This document shows, piece by piece, positions 45,086 to 56,071 of a DNA stretch of 64,000 nucleotides. Under the pieces are notes generated by a model. That model was not told where the DNA came from. It ran no database searches and saw only the letters and a program-made list of their open reading frames with translations. This stretch comes from Obelidium mucronatum (taxonomy: Eukaryota; Chytridiomycota; Chytridiomycetes; Chytridiales; Chytriomycetaceae): assembly GCA_025765595.1 (NCBI GenBank), contig JAIVFH010000082.1, positions 1 to 64,000 of the forward strand, written 5' to 3'. Every line of letters begins with the position of its first letter. Position 1 is the stretch's first letter. The translations under genes were made by a program, and so were the position numbers.

Positions 45086-46587
45086 ATGATCTCGTGGCTT
45101 CTTGACTGTTGCACGCCAACCGCCTCGACGGCAAGCCGCGAGCAGCAAGAGCGCGTCCTGCAGCTGCACGGGCTGCTGACCGACTCAGAGCGCGCCTTGG
45201 TCCAGCAGCAGTTCTCCGCGCTGTGCGCGCCAGGCTCGGACGGCGTGGCTCTGGCGGCGCTCGAGACGCTCGACTCGTTCCCGCGGCTTGTGCGGCCGCA
45301 GCTGGCGGTGTTTGCGTGGCGCGCGAAGCTGCTGCTCGACGCGCAGGCCGCCGACGCCGCCGTGTCTTTCGCCGAGTGGCTTGCGGCCGCCGCCATACTA
45401 TGCCACGGCACGTGGACGCAGCGCGCCGCTCTTTCGCACGGCTGGGCGCACGCTGCGCCGCTCGACGTCGCGCAAGCCGTGGCGTGCGCCGCGCTTGGCT
45501 GCGCGTTTCCGCAGAGCGCCGCTGCGTTCGTCGTGACGCAGAACCAGCAGCACTTGGAAGAAACCGCTGCGCCGACGTCGCTCGACTTTCTGGATGCCTG
45601 GGCGCCGCAGTGTCCGCTTTTTGCAACGCTGTGGGAGGTTGCTTTCCTGAAGGGGTTTGGGTGCGATCCGCCGCTGCCGAGGATTCCGCAAGTATCCGCA
45701 ATACAAGAGTCCGATTCGTGTCTCTTGGGGCCGGCTGAGCTGTTTATTCTCTCGCATTATATTAAGCGTCGGCGACGGCGCGTGAATCCAGTTGCTTCAA
45801 CGTCATCTTCTTCAGCTGAATCTGAACCACCCCTCGAATCTTGGCCTTTAATATATAGCTCTCGAGTACACGGAAAAGCGTGGGGCTCTCTCATGAGTCA
45901 TGTCGAATCTGTTGGCTCCATTGTTTTGATTCTAAAGGATGCTTCGGGTGCGGTGTTTGGTGCTTTTGTTCCGACGCCTTTGGATTGTAGTCCTAAATTT
46001 GTGGGGAATCAAGACGCGTTTTTGTTTTCTATTGTGCCTGAGATACGGGTTTTTTGTGATGCCGGGGTGAATCGGAATCATGTGTATTTTAACTATGGGA
46101 TGAGTACTTTACCTAATGGGTGGGTTTTTCTTTTCCAAAGGCGGTGTATTATCTTTGAATGTACGCCGCAGGTGGTGCGCCGGAGACGGGCTCCGACCGC
46201 CGAAGGCGGTGTATTTAGCTTTTTATATTCCTATATATTATTCTTTTTCGGACCCCTTCACTAATTAAAAAAACGCATTCTCCAACTAGAATCGGATTCG
46301 GCGGACAATTAAACTATTTCGGGCTCTTTATCGATTCGTCTTTATCATTTGGAAGCTGCAGTGCATCACCGCGATCTTCAACGTTTCATTCTCCATGTCT
46401 ATCTTCTTCACCGACGTTCGAAATCGATGAAATACAAGTTTTACTCGTGGAACCCAAAGAAGTGGATGATCGATTAGTTCCGGATACAAAACGAGGTGGC
46501 GGTGGTGGTGCCAGTATTTTAAATTCAAACCCGCTTGAAAGCGCTTTATTGGAAATGGCTGGGAAAGAGCGGTATCACGTTGAATAG
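45086..46587 (+). CDS. TLDc-domain protein
   Basis: Two exons (45086-46119, 46290-46587) give 443 residues. The N-terminal half is Ala-rich, helical and strongly GC-rich in codon use until about 45700. The C-terminal TLDc domain is clear: PLIYSSRVHGKAWGSLMSHV, IVLILKDASGAVFGAFVPTP, FVGNQDAFLFSIVPEIRVF, YFNYGMSTLPNG, then across the intron IGFGGQLNYFGLFIDSSLSFG and FEIDEIQVLLVEP. TLDc proteins act in oxidative stress resistance or bind the V-ATPase. Which subclass this is cannot be told; the helical N-half could resemble the Restricted/MEAK7 layout. The 170 nt intron contains a CCGCC palindrome. It is convergent with the GPCR (52 bp). Confidence 0.9.
46196..46211 (+). repeat. CCGCC palindrome in the TLDc intron
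   Basis: ACCGCCGAAGGCGGTG in the sense of the TLDc transcript. Two decayed relatives (CGCCGCAGGTGGTG and GCGCCGGAGACGGGC) lie just upstream in the same intron, suggesting older copies. Confidence 0.85.
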
Positions 46588-46639
46588 ATTTTTTGCTCTT
46601 GGTGTATTTTTTTTTTTTTTTTGGGAATATAACATCCAC

Positions 46640-49600
46640 CTACTTGCAACAACTTGATATACATTTGTAAAACTCTTGAGCGTCAGTATCTCTCATGAAA
46701 TCAAGCATCACTTGTTTTCCAGTCCACTTTTTTGAAGAAACCGTGACACGTGTCCAAGCTGCATCACCGCAAATGGTGATTGATCCAATTGAGACTAAAT
46801 GTTCCAATGGTTCAATGGGATATACTTTTGGCTGTTTCTCTTGAACCGGATTCAACAAGAGAAATTGAATGTGTAATCGATCTCCAACCATAAAAGCTCC
46901 AATTGCGCCATGACTCCAGAATTCTATGCGATTAAACCTCGTCTTGAAGCAAGCAGATACTCGGTACTAAAATCGAATGTACTGTGAGTGCTCCATGTCA
47001 ATTCCAAACTATACCCAACTTACAAGTTTAACATGCTTGATTGTATCATTTTTTACGAAAGGCGCCATCAAGGCACTTGTTTGTTGCTGCTGTTGACTCG
47101 AAACTGACGGAGGATGAGAGACCTTTTGAGGAACCAGATGTCGTTGTTTTCGAGAATTGTACAGTAGTAGTTCCTGGTGATTCTGGAACAGCTGGATAAC
47201 TATCGGTAAACTCGCGGCAATCCAGAAAATGAGAATATATAGTTTTTCTGTCGACGCTGGATCTCCTCCATCAGAATCCAAACCCAATTTGGCTGTTGAC
47301 ACCGCCCCGAGTCTAAGAATCGCAATTTCAATCATCATGAATAAGAACTCGGATTGATCCGATTGTATATTCCGGCTTTTGAACGTTATACACAATAATG
47401 CTACAAAAATGAGAAGATTGAATCCCCAAAGCGCATTACCCAGCATCGCCGTTGCAGATTTAGCATGATTCGAAGAGTAGGAGCAAAATGAATACATTTT
47501 AGAAGAAGAGTGCTCGATAAACCGCCCAATTTTCAGTTTCGATTTGATGACCCAAAGACTGACAAGAACCTGTTCGGTTCCAAACACCACGAAAATTGGA
47601 GCAACCCATAACCGCACATCAAGAACTTTTTTGCTTAGTTTCTCAGTCGACAGATATACGAATGCGAATCTCCAGTTCTTCATGATCATGGATCCCATTA
47701 TGAGAACGTATCCTGTCAATTGTAACCACAGCCGTACGCGGCATTTTGTTACAGTCACGGTACCAATGTAAAACAACAGAGAGGTATAATAAAGCGCGGA
47801 TCCAGTTGTGAGAATGGAAATGAAGGGGATGGACGGGAGTTTAGCAATTTTGCGTTTCGACAGATAAACAAGGACAACAAGTTGACTGATGCAGAATAGG
47901 AATCCAAGCGTAAAGAGTACAATTAGAGTTGTAATATCATGTGTTGAAATATTGTAGCGGGGTCCATCGGCTGGGGGATTGGATGTTCCTGCTGGAACTT
48001 GAGAAAAAAATAAAACCCATGTATCAAGAAAAACAAACCGTCATAAAATATTGGTGCATACGAAAATTCTATCTTTGATTTTTCTAAATTTGTTTCGCCA
48101 TAGTATGCCACATTTGGTTCTTCTTGCAATGCATCCACATAGCCATAGTAACCCACTCTATCCACCGCGAAAAAAAGAAGGCGAATCTCAGACATAAAAC
48201 CAAAAAAAAAAAAAGTGCGAGGGAAAAAACTTTGGGAGAATATACCCAGTTATATCTCCGAATTCTGTCAAGACGGCAGGATCCGCACTCACGCCTCGAT
48301 AACCAGTATTCAAGAACAGGGTATAATTCAAGAGCCGCCGAAATTGATTTTTTTCAAAGTACGTCTCGTTGAGAGACTTCAAAAGCTTGTGTTATCCAGG
48401 TTGTGTCGTTTTGGGATGGTTAGCTTTAGCAACAACAAACAAAAAAAAGGGCAATCTTTACATTGCCTATTCCGGTGCCGATAATATTGGCGCAATCATA
48501 CGCATACGCAAAGTTTGTATACGTATCCAACAAATCCAACGTCAAATCAACAGACTGTTCCTGATTCAAGTTTTCAACTACTGATCTGTACAGCATCTCG
48601 GAATAGTTTGAAGGAAAATTCATGACTGTGGGGATCATGATGCCACGAGACTCTTTGTAATATTCTTTGCCGTATAGCTCAATCCCGTTTTGGACGCCTT
48701 GGATAATGTTTGTTGAAAACCAAACGTATTCAGGACCCACGAACCGCTTTAATCTTTGTTTTGTCTATGCAATTAGAATTCTGTTGGGACAAGCAACCAG
48801 CAGCGAACCGTACTTTGCTAATCCATAGTAGAGTCTTGAGAAAGCCTCCGGATTTGTACATACAAACATGTATCTATTAATAATTAAAAAACAATCTTTA
48901 AAGTGGCGGGAGAAATCATCGATTGAAGAGTAATATACCTTGCGTCGACTTTGGAAAGTTGGGTTTCCACCAAAGACGCGTCCAAGAAATTGACGAATTC
49001 AATCACTGATATAATTTCTATATCCGACTTTTTCAGTGCCGCAGCTACATCATAACACACTGTCCAAATTTGATGAGAAACTCTTGGTATGTCTCAAAAG
49101 AAAATAAAAAAGTTTAGGGAAACTCACGGTTTCCAGCGGCCTCAAAACGGTTGTTTGTGAGTATCACTATCCGTTTAACATTCCATTTTTGCAGTAACAG
49201 AGCTGCTGTTTCGCCATATCCAGTGACTTCACAACAAAAAGAAACGTCAACTTATAGCTTATACTCTACGCAGAAAATTGTCCTTGGAAAAAATAACTCA
49301 CTTGGCATCGTTTGGATGTAATACGGATATTTATTTTTATCCAGGAGGTCTTTGCTCGCTTGAGTGCAACCGCAGAATGGAAGCTGATTGTGGGAATACA
49401 CTTGTGCCGAGAATATCGTGGTTTGAGTGAAAAACTCTCCAAACACAGCAACGACATCTGTGCGACAAAAAAAAAAGCACCCACGCCCAATAAATTTCGG
49501 GTTCTGAATTATTTTGACTGTGCACTTACCAGGATGTTGACTTGCAATCTCTTGTGCAACAATCATGGCCGCACCACCCATATGCCCCTTTCCCAACCCG

Positions 49601-49979
49601 CCAATTACCTCAGTATTAAATCGTTTTATCCGTATTGTTGTGTTTGGCAGGATATCCGGGTTGTTGTTGATTGCCTCGATCGCCAAAGTGTATCCCAACT
49701 GGTTAAAGTAAAACCAAGGCCCAAGACCTGTCGTTTGCGGGCCCCAATTATCAAAATCTGATAACTCGGATATATTGATTTGCTCGTATCCGTCAACGAC
49801 AAGAAATCCATCGTACGTGAGACCTGGGATCCTTGTTTCCCTTTTTTTCTCAGAGGGAATATTATTGATTGAAACACTCACCAGCTGTACGGTCCAACGA
49901 TTGCAAAAGTGATGAAGGATTGATTCTTTGCCGCCCAAGTAAAATTTGCCAAGAGGAAGACGAGAACCGGTCGATACAT
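46640..49979 (-). CDS. Class C GPCR with periplasmic-binding-protein-like ectodomain (GABA-B-like)
   Basis: The start at 49979 gives a signal peptide (MYRPVLVFLLANFTWAA). The ectodomain is ANF/PBP1-like: YTLAIEAINNNPDILPNTTI, AMIVAQEIASQHPG, DVVAVFGEFFTQTTIFSAQVY, LPFCGCTQAS, YYIQTMPS, ETAALLLQKWNVKRIVILT. A Cys-free linker leads to a seven-helix domain (MILQL..., ALYYTSLLFYIGTVTVTKC, TGYVLIMGSMIMKNWRFAF, LWVAPIFVVFGTEQVLVSLW, ALWGFNLLIFVALLCITF, LYILIFWIAASLPIVIQLF). The tail has a short basic/His motif and an odd folded-looking C-terminus (PIEPLEHLVSIGSITICGD). About nine introns. Such receptors are known in early-diverging fungi; the ligand is unknown. Confidence 0.82.
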
Positions 49980-50241
49980 GGTGAGGAGTTTCGTAAATCC
50001 TTTTAACAAAAACAGTTTTTGACTTTTTGAGGGGGGGTTGCTCACAAGGCTTTGACCGTAAGACAGATCGAAAGATTTTCAGAGTTCTTAATAGTCCTTT
50101 AGGTTTGGAGGTTGCCGCTGTTTTTAAGTGCTTTCTTGCCGTTTCATGGTTTCAGTCGAACTTGAAATTCTTGAAACCCATATAAAGATAGTTTCAGCGA
50201 AACTCAATCATCAGCTAAACCGAGAACCAAAACAAGAAACA

Positions 50242-51125
50242 ATGCCAGAATCAGCCTACAAACAGCTCTTGGACACTAGCTCAATCGCCACCCAAGAAGT
50301 GGAAGAAGTCCTTCCCACCCGCCTCCAACTTACACACCAAGGCGACGAAGTTATCTTCACTGAAAGTGTTAACGGAGCCCCAGTCTTCAGCCTGTCAATC
50401 CCAGACATTCCAGAGATTTGGTATACTCAATCCACACTGTCGCTCCTGTTGGAGCCACCAACACTGGGTGCCTTTTCAGAAGTTCCACCAACACTGGGTG
50501 CCTTTTCAGAACTTCTGAAAAGGCACCCAGTGTTGCTGGAGAGACTTCTGAATCAGAAGTCTCTCCAGATTTGATTCTTTCGGATATTGCCTCTGGCAAC
50601 GTTGTTGCATCCCTGTCTCCTTATAAGCACGACATTTGCCGCTATGGATACAAAATGAGCACCCCACAAGGACGCGAAATCACAAACTCGTTCCCTCTCG
50701 ATGAAGGGAGAAACATTTACGGCATTGGACTCTTTGAAACGACTCGAGGTAAATACCAGTGGCTTGTAAACGAATTCGTGAATGGGAAAGTGCAAGACCC
50801 AATGAGCCTCAAAGACACGACTGTTCAATTCAAATTGTACTTTACGAAAGCGACTAAAGCGGCGGCTGCCTCAGAGGCTGGGAAATTCTTGAATTCATTT
50901 TTGAGTGGGAATACACTGGGCACTGGGATTGCAAGGAAGGTTGTTGCAACTTTTAGCTGTAGTAAAACGGATGGTGGAGTGTTGGGAGTGTTGGATCATA
51001 AAGGGGAGTGGTTTGATAAAGAGGAAGCGGCGTTGGTGGCTTCGAGTGCTGTTGCGGCTCTTCTGGCGTACAAGTACCGAGTCCAGCGGTACCAACACAA
51101 AAAGATCAAGGGAGAATTCTATTGA
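50242..51125 (+). CDS. Predicted soluble protein, possible LURP-one/tubby-like fold
   Basis: The start at 50242 is MPESAYKQLLDTSS. Exon 1 runs in one frame to about 50420 (ending FSLSIPDIPEI) and exon 2 from 50531 in another frame (VAGETSESEVSPDLILSD). A 110 nt intron (GTATAC...ACCCAG, phase 2) reconciles them. The rest is strand-rich: DICRYGYKMSTPQGREI, YQWLVNEFVNGKV, VVATFSCSKTDGGVLGVLDH, GEWFDKEEAALVASSAVAAL. The pattern of strands followed by one hydrophobic helix near the end recalls LURP-one/tubby C-terminal folds, but I cannot confirm the family. The exon junction lies in a remarkable block of direct and inverted repeats. Confidence 0.6.
50455..50566. repeat. Compound repeat: two 30 bp direct copies, a 28 bp inverted copy and a 29 bp palindrome
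   Basis: Direct copies at 50455-50484 and 50485-50514 differ by one base. The inverted copy at 50512-50539 can pair with either, forming a long hairpin that includes the likely 3' splice site at 50530. It overlaps by two bases a near-perfect palindrome, arms GGAGAGACTTCTGA and TCAGAAGTCTCTCC around one central base (50538-50566), which lies in exon 2. Confidence 0.9.
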
Positions 51126-51222
51126 GAAAAACAAGGGGAAGAATAATTTGACAATTTGAATAATGAAAAAAAAACGTGTATATGTATGATGAGAAATACA
51201 AATACACGATATGTTATGCTTT

Positions 51223-53330
51223 TTATTCCAAAGATTCTACATTCTGGATCTGAGTTAATTGGCGTATTTCCTCTGCTTCTCGACGCCTCTGAAGCTCCAA
51301 CCTCCGCCGTTTATCTTCTTTGCAAACTCGCGAATAAGCGATGCACATTTTATGCAACGGAACAAGCCTATACATAACCAGCAAAGCCAAAGACGAAGGA
51401 AGGGCCATCCCGCTCAACTCCCCCAACGTGACATCTTGGGCACTACTTCCAGATTTTCCTGTGCTTCCAGACCACCAAGTACTTGTTCCATTTCCAATTT
51501 CCATCTCGCCATTGTTTGGTTGAAGATCTGAAATCTTCATCTCAATGTATCCCACCAAGGCAGCAACCCAGAGAAATAACAGTAACGAGAACATGATCAA
51601 GGCAAATCCTTCAATGATCATGAGACCAATACAGAATGCTTTTTGTCTGGAGCCAAAATTTTCCGTTGACGCGTTCACTTCAGGTTTCAATAAATGAGTT
51701 GTAACCTCCAAGTTTCCATTATACACAGAGGCGTGGAGAGCATGGCCGTTCCAGATGTTAACATCTGCGCCACGCTCAATACAAACTTGGACTAGAAAAA
51801 AGGAAAAGGTTTTCAGAAACTGCGAATCGAAAAAGACGACTTGCTTACGAAAGTCTACAGAGCCAATTTCAGCAGCCGAGCGGACAAGACTGGCTGAAAG
51901 ATGGTCGAAATCGTCATTTGACAATTTCTGGACGGCAAAGCATATCGCTGGAGATAGCTTGTTCCTCATACCACAAAGCAATCTCCACATTCCAGCTCGG
52001 GATACCAAGTTCTGTAGAATATCAGATGTGGGTCTAACGTTTCCCTCCTCAATCAGAACTTTACACATTTCAATCATTTCCAACTCGAAAGCTTCACGCA
52101 GAGCAACTAATATTGAGTGCTTTGTAATGGAAATGGGCCGGTTTCCGTTGAGTAGCAATTTCACAATCTTAAAATTGTTGGATTGAACTGCTTGAAGAAG
52201 AAGAGGGATCTGCTTGTGCTTTTTGTGGAACCGCGTCGCTGTTTCAGAATAGACTGGGGTCACTGGAACTGGATTTGGGGGAGGTCCAAGAGGCATGATA
52301 AGACCAGCATCGACTAGAATTTGATTTTGAAACTCGATGAGTGAAATTGGCCGCTGCGTAGTAGATTTGGGTTGGGATGAGTTTTATGGTGTCAGATATT
52401 TATGTTTTAAAAAAAATGCACCTGAATAATAAATTGCGGATCCCCTGGAACCCCGCCTCCAACCTTCCCTTTGTTCTTCCATTTTATACCGATTGTATTC
52501 GGAAAGAATACAACAGTATTCGGGTCTGACCCCCTCTGCAAAAGTATGGTGGCCAAATTCAAGTGACCCCACCTTGTAGCGACACGCAGAGCCATTTCAC
52601 AACCAGCGTGAAGACAAGCTCCCAAATCCAGCAGCTGAAGTACCATCAAGATTTGCGTTTGTTCAATTGGACAACATGACTTGTACATTTCCGGCTTTCG
52701 TGCAGTTGTTGCTACGACTGATTCTTTTGAAACAATGGCCCTAGATTCTGAATCTCGGAGCTTTTGAAAGTTGTATCTAAATCTTCTGATTGCTTTTGAT
52801 GTTCTGGATTCTTCCTTTCCTTCAACATCGATTCCTTCCACCAACGACGCGACTTTCTGACAATCACAGGGTTTTTTGCGAATCAAATTCATTTTGGATG
52901 CGTTAGAAGCAGAAGGAGAAGAAGGCGGATCGCGGATCATCCATCTTCTTGGCACGCCAGAAGTTTGTTTGTCATCGCTGTGTACTTGCTCTCGAGGCAG
53001 TTTCCTCAGGAATCTCCACCTCCAACATCGAGCTAGTACATCTTTGGAACCATATCTCTCGATGAGCCAAAGAGCTCTGATTAGGTTCGATTCCGATATC
53101 TGATGAAATTCGCGATTGACATAGGCCAGCTTCCGACAAGACGCGCGGATGAAAATGAGCTCTTTTAGTTCCGGAGGTAGTGAGAGAAGCGGTGATACTG
53201 GTTCAAGGACGGCGATCACATGCTCATGTTTGTTTATCGCATCTTTGTCCGTCGCGTTCAAACTGAATAGAGTTTCACAAGAGGCGAGCCGCGGAGTTGG
53301 AACCTTTGGCGCTTCTTCGATTTGGATCAT
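51223..53330 (-). CDS. F-box-like and ankyrin-repeat membrane protein
   Basis: The first ATG in frame is at 53330 (MIQIEEAPKVPTPRL). An F-box-like segment follows (LLSLPPELKELIFIRASCRKLAYVNREFH). Ankyrin-like units are recognisable (LDLGACLHAGCEMALRVATR, GHLNLATILLQRGSDPN, NFKIVKLLLNGN, IERGADVNIWNGHALHASVY, GNLEVTTHLL). A single strong membrane segment follows (IIEGFALIMFSLLLFLWVAAL), then a Gly/Ser/Thr loop, a second hydrophobic span (MALPSSLALLVMY) and a charged tail (KEDKRRRLELQRRREAEEI). Two or three introns. Function unknown. F-box-ankyrin combinations are common in chytrid genomes by my recollection, but the membrane end is unusual. Confidence 0.7.
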
Positions 53331-53417
53331 TGGCTCGTTTCTTTGGTGAGAGTACAAGGTGTACTTCGAAACCAAGTAAATGACAATTTCAATTCTTAAG
53401 TCAAAACAAAGAAGAGC

Positions 53418-54693
53418 ATGTTCGCTCTACTGCTGCTATGCGAAATTCTTGAGGCTGAAAGCGCACCTATTCCAGAAATACTACCGAACTTGAGCGGCAT
53501 ATACAATAACATCACATCGAATGCACCTTCACTTATCAACGGACCAACAGCGACAAACAACGGATCCACTTCAATCTATAAGGGTACTTCAGATATTTTG
53601 ATCGCATCAAGCAAATCATTTTGTCAATATCTATCGCGAAACAGTGACACGCGAGGTTTCCCCCGCAAGTGGAATAGCTGGTGCAGCTCTGCTGACGGCG
53701 GGGTTCTCCTACGCCTTCATGGGAAAACGTGCATATTTTCCATCGCTTTTTCTGTCAGGATTTTTTACGTTTGGTAAGCTTGGCCATATGTGTATGTGTT
53801 ATTGAAAGTTTTCCACAGGTTTCATTTCCTTCATCTTACTTGATATCTGCCAGATGCATTGGCACAGCTTTGGGCCCTATGCGGATTGGATTTACCTCTG
53901 CGTCGTTGGACCAGTAGCAGTGATTGGTGCATACATGTCTATACTATTTTCCCCTGTTTGTAGGTGATGCTAAACAACTTACTTCAAACAAAAAGGTGGA
54001 TTCCTCTTTCAAAAAATATCCCAAGTTGGTGTCGTACTTATTGGAAGCTTAAACGGATTCATGTGGTCAAATGTTCTCCTATTCACAGGCTTGGGGGCGA
54101 CATTAAGCCCATCGACACATTTGTAAATTGAAACTTCAATTTATTTTCATTGAGAAGCTCTTATTCCAGCTTATTCCTCAATACAGGGTGTTCACACTGG
54201 CTTTGACGGGGATGGGAACAGCGACGATATTTTTTATGGAACATATGGCGCTTGTATTGGGTACTGCATTTGTTGGAGGTTTCTTCGTGGCTGTTGGGGG
54301 TGATTTGTTTGCTTGTACTGGATACGTTGAAATTGTCAACCGATGCTTTGATGGCACACCACCACATACGTCGGAAATTCCAGGCCCAGCTTGGGCAATG
54401 TTGGCTTCAGGAATTGCTCTTGGAATGGCTGCGTGGTGTAAGTATTTTGAAGATATTTCAACTTTGAATAATCGAAGGATTATCTAGACATACAAACGCG
54501 TTCGAGTCCACCCCCACCACCGGATGTTGTCAATAATCCAGCTTATTGGCTTTTTGGAGCATTGCCTCCTTCAATGCCACCTGCGGTTTGGTTCAAGATG
54601 CCAACTAACAAGCCGCCAGGACGTCCTGCACCACCGCCGCCACCAGCATTCAGTATCTCAAACATTCTAAATCCTTTCGGTTGGAAATGGTAA
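53418..54693 (+). CDS. Multi-spanning membrane protein, TM7SF3/TMEM198-like (DUF4203)
   Basis: The start at 53418 reads MFALLLLCEILEAES, a weak signal peptide, followed by an Asn-rich luminal segment. A 28 nt intron (53584-53611) bridges to ANHFVNIYRETV. The membrane domain has repeated helices: SGIAGAALLTAGFSYAFMG, FPSLFLSGFFTF, DWIYLCVVGPVAVIGAYM, VGVVLIGSLNGFMWSNVLLF, MALVLGTAFVGGFFVAVGGDL and AWAMLASGIALGMAAW. This matches the DUF4203 region of TM7SF3/TMEM198 proteins. The tail is Pro-rich (PPPPP and APPPPPPAF) and ends FGWKW. One frame step at about 53950 needs removal of one C from a CCCC run, probably a sequence error. Confidence 0.72.
53584..53611 (+). other. Putative 28 nt intron
   Basis: GTACTTCAG...GCATCAAG. 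Its removal (phase 1) joins the N-terminal frame to the membrane-domain frame, which is otherwise in a different phase with a TGA within the interval. The interval contains a TTTTGAT branch-like sequence. Confidence 0.55.
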
Positions 54694-54749
54694 CACTTGA
54701 TGCACTCCTTTTATTGTTAATTCATAAAGTCTATATGTCAAAAACCTTT

Positions 54750-56008
54750 CTACTGTTTCTTTGATTCCTTCAACGCTTTCAAGTCGACGCCATTACGTTC
54801 TAGGGAATATGGAGCGATCCAGTTGTGCAATCCATTATTTGGGTCGTCGCAACGTTCCAGCAATTCAGTGATTTCCTTGACAATCGTATCGCAGTAAATA
54901 TCCTGTGGCAAGTCTGCAAAAAACAGTTTAAAAAAGGTATATGGTGAATCGAATGATGTCATGGTACCATTGGGGTCATATCCGAAGGGGTTCTCAATGT
55001 CTTGGGCCGTGATTTCAACACCCAAAACTACAAAAGAGATGATTGCAACAACGGGAATAGTAAACCAGCCCAAGGCAGAAGGCACAAGTTGAAACGGAAA
55101 TCCAATCATGTAAACAACTAGAGCTTGGTGCAAATGAATCGTGTATGCAGCAGGAACGGGTGTGTACCGAATTCGTTCAAAAGTAGAAACGCAATCATTG
55201 AGGGCGTTTACAGCCGAAGTGAGTGGAAACAAAACTGTTGTTTTGTCGCCGACGTAAGCCTGTAGGGCAGCCAGAATTTGGAGAGACCCCTTAAGATGTG
55301 ACTTCGGGTTGATCAGGCCGTTGGGCAAGTAGGGACCCAGATCGGAGTAGCGAGATCCGTTTTCGTTCCTCAGTTCGTGCTTGACGGCACTTGCGAAACC
55401 AATCAAGAGCTTCAGGGCCGTTTCCCTGCGGTCATCTTCGCTGTCGTTCTTTGCTGTTAATCCACGGTTTTAGATGCAACACAACTTTAACGAAGCGGAA
55501 AAAACGATGACAAACGTTTGCAGTAGACGCAAATAAGACGGGCTGTTTGGCGGATGTTCAAGTGGAGAGTTGACCAGACTTTGCGACCTTCCCAGAAGCG
55601 ATCGTAGGCAGTGTTGACTCTGAATGCAAGAAGCAAGCTGACTGTAGTTCCCAACAGAGACAGAAGAAGCGTTGAATTCGGTAGATTCAATGTTCTGCAG
55701 AGCGACGGTTGTTAGCACTGCCACACACTAGATCAAGCTGCAAACATGTCATTGACTTCACACCTCATAAAGTCAACCGATGGCACCAGATAGAAGATGC
55801 AAACAACAACCGACCAAAGCGTGAGTCCGGTTGATGCTAGAATCACCTTTGGCAAGACAGAATGGGCCAAGTCAAACACATCTTCCCAACGGGTCTTTGA
55901 AGTGCGCTTAAACGAGCGGACTAGGACCGGCTTTCGCTGCGTAGGTTCCCATGCCTCCTCTTTGGCATGGCTGTTGTCAATGACAACCATTGGAATGACT
56001 TGTACCAT
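54750..56008 (-). CDS. Bestrophin-like anion channel (UPF0187/RFP-TM), tandem copy 1
   Basis: The start at 56008 is MVQVIPMVVIDNSHAK. The family blocks are clear: TRWEDVFDLAHSVLPKVI (TM1), FRVNTAYDRFWEGRKVWSTL (the signature RFxEGRxxW), ARLICVYCKR, then LPFQLVPSALGWFTIPVVAI-type helices, the Asp-rich gate segment DIENPFGYDPNG and LPQDIYC near the end. Bestrophins are calcium-gated chloride channels in animals; fungal and bacterial UPF0187 members are pentameric ion channels. Three introns are visible. The C-terminus (SLERNGVDLKALKESKKQ) is shorter than in the other copies. Confidence 0.88.
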
Positions 56009-56071
56009 TTAAAACAGATTAAATCACCACGCGCCAACAGTCCAAAGTCCGATTTTATTGAAGAACTGCTA

